Source of the DNA: Cristatella mucedo
Lineage: Eukaryota > Bryozoa > Phylactolaemata > Cristatellidae
NCBI GenBank assembly: GCA_009760855.2
Contig: WPIO01000115.1
Span: 1-32,500, forward strand
DNA: 32,500 nt
Reading direction: 5' to 3'
The notes beneath the pieces were generated by a model. It had not been told where the DNA came from. It searched no databases and saw only the letters and a list, made by a program, of their open reading frames with translations. The position numbers and the translations under genes are program-made. Below are positions 31,601-32,500 of this stretch, in pieces. Every line of letters starts with the position of its first letter. Position 1 is the first letter of the stretch.

Positions 31601-32500
31601 GACCGTAGTAAACTCGAACAAGAAAAAGAATCTTACAAGCAAAGTTGAGTAAGTAAATGAATTCAGTTTTTTAGTGACTAGGAATAAATTAGCATTGTGA
31701 AGGATAGCAACCGTGAGCCTTTCCTAAACTCTTGAGAAACGTTGCCAGAGAAGAAGTTAAGTAAGATTTGCTGAAGTAATTACCACAGGATGCATCCTGA
31801 AAAGCGGTAGCATGTGTTGTTAGTAATAGTTTGAATTGAGAATAGATATTTAATATCAGGAATTTCGTAACTGTCTTTGTAGCTGTGGGGGAACAGGACT
31901 CTTGCAGCCTGGGCTCAGACCACCTTAGCAGCTGCAAGCTTTCGACAGGTGGAAGGGTAGACAATCACCCGGCAGATGACTCGGCATTCATGCCCAAATT
32001 CATGTATTGGCAGCATCGGTGGGCACATTCATCTTCCACAAACTACCGCTAGCTGTCGGGTGGTTTCGCGACCAACAATGACCCGACAGTGGGACAAACA
32101 AGGCATGCATGGAATTAAGGGCTGCCAAAGGAGTACAACAGGAGGAGCGGGCTAGACGCTTTAATGCAGTCAAAAATCCGGTGATTGTAGACCGAGCTTG
32201 GCCGGCGTAGCTTATAATACATTTTTTTATGTTGGAGCTAGCTGATGTGTTGCTTAATCGCTCTACCCAGCCAGACTACATGTCATGCTGAGGCCTGTTA
32301 CAGTTGCCATAGTCATGACCAGTAGCTGCGAGACTATTATCACTACATGTGGTGAAATTTCGGCTTATTTCAGCATCCCGGTCGAAATAGAATCTAAATA
32401 ATCCGACAGAGCCTTTAATAGGTATGTAGTTACTACTTTAGAGGGCAAGTTAGATAGGTATTGCATTGTATTAGAAGGAATCAAACGTGATGAGTACCGT
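31601..32500. other. Unassigned right edge
   Basis: No LINE or RNA gene was recognised. A plus-strand frame open from about 31842 to 32049 has exon-like composition in its second half (NHPADDSAFMPKFMYWQHRW) and follows an acceptor-like AACTGTCTTTGTAG near 31868-31881. It has no start codon or downstream partner exon that I can support. A strong hairpin lies at 32053-32089. Confidence 0.4.
32053..32089. repeat. 9-base perfect inverted repeat (hairpin)
   Basis: CTGTCGGGT and ACCCGACAG flank a 19-base loop that itself contains GGTTTCGCGACC, able to fold further. No run of T follows, so a terminator is not suggested. It may be a terminal structure of an unrecognised small transposon. Confidence 0.6.

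Noticed and set aside
31842-32052. Exon-like plus-strand frame ending NYR-stop
   Set aside because: One fair acceptor but no partner exon or start codon. Kept only as a remark in the region entry.

Overview
This window looks like repeat-rich, non-coding-dominated DNA from a metazoan, probably an aquatic invertebrate; the species cannot be fixed from sequence alone. The reasons are: moderate A+T content, no long intact ORFs, many decayed non-LTR (LINE) retrotransposon copies with APE endonuclease and reverse transcriptase motifs, tRNA-derived SINE-like heads, an (AT)n(GT)n microsatellite, and short exon-like segments with GTAAG-type splice donors. There are no bacterial operons, rRNAs or CRISPR arrays.

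Two LINE families dominate. Family A (plus strand in most copies) has an RT with the YADD box and a 3' end reading about GAGATACATT(ACATT). Family B (mostly minus strand) has a YTDD box, a 3' UTR containing AGCATGCACAGTGTCAGCAT and a 3' end of (ATT)n. All copies are 5' truncated and broken by frameshifts or stops.

Layout. Positions about 200-10990 and 24880-31005 are two diverged copies of one segment in direct orientation. Both contain, in order, a B fragment, a tRNA-like SINE head, a B copy on the minus strand and two A copies on the plus strand. Copy 1 carries two extra LINE insertions (B tail at 1892-2140; the 2.7 kb A element at 6760-9448) for which copy 2 shows the empty site. Copy 2 lacks about 1.7 kb (counterpart of 4079-5755). 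Between the two copies lie about 2.4 kb of unrecognised DNA (10990-13360), a unit present three times (13360-14758, 17290-18448, 18449-19195), a B copy split by a nested A insertion (14755-17290), an older B copy with EN and RT remnants (19195-21550), more B and A fragments (22060-23343) and the microsatellite (24313-24431). The last 1.5 kb holds a B fragment (31010-31600) and unrecognised sequence.

Hidden among the repeats are two possible small secreted-protein genes that a simple ORF scan misses because they are spliced. Gene 1 (plus, 4587-5345) starts with a convincing signal-peptide exon ending in GTAAGT and lies wholly inside the segment that copy 2 lacks. Gene 2 (minus, 24177-23522) has a signal-like first exon and about 100 codons in three phase-compatible exons with four Cys. 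A weaker candidate exon lies at 22644-22742. These are models read by eye and need transcript evidence. No set of genes acting together can be shown here.
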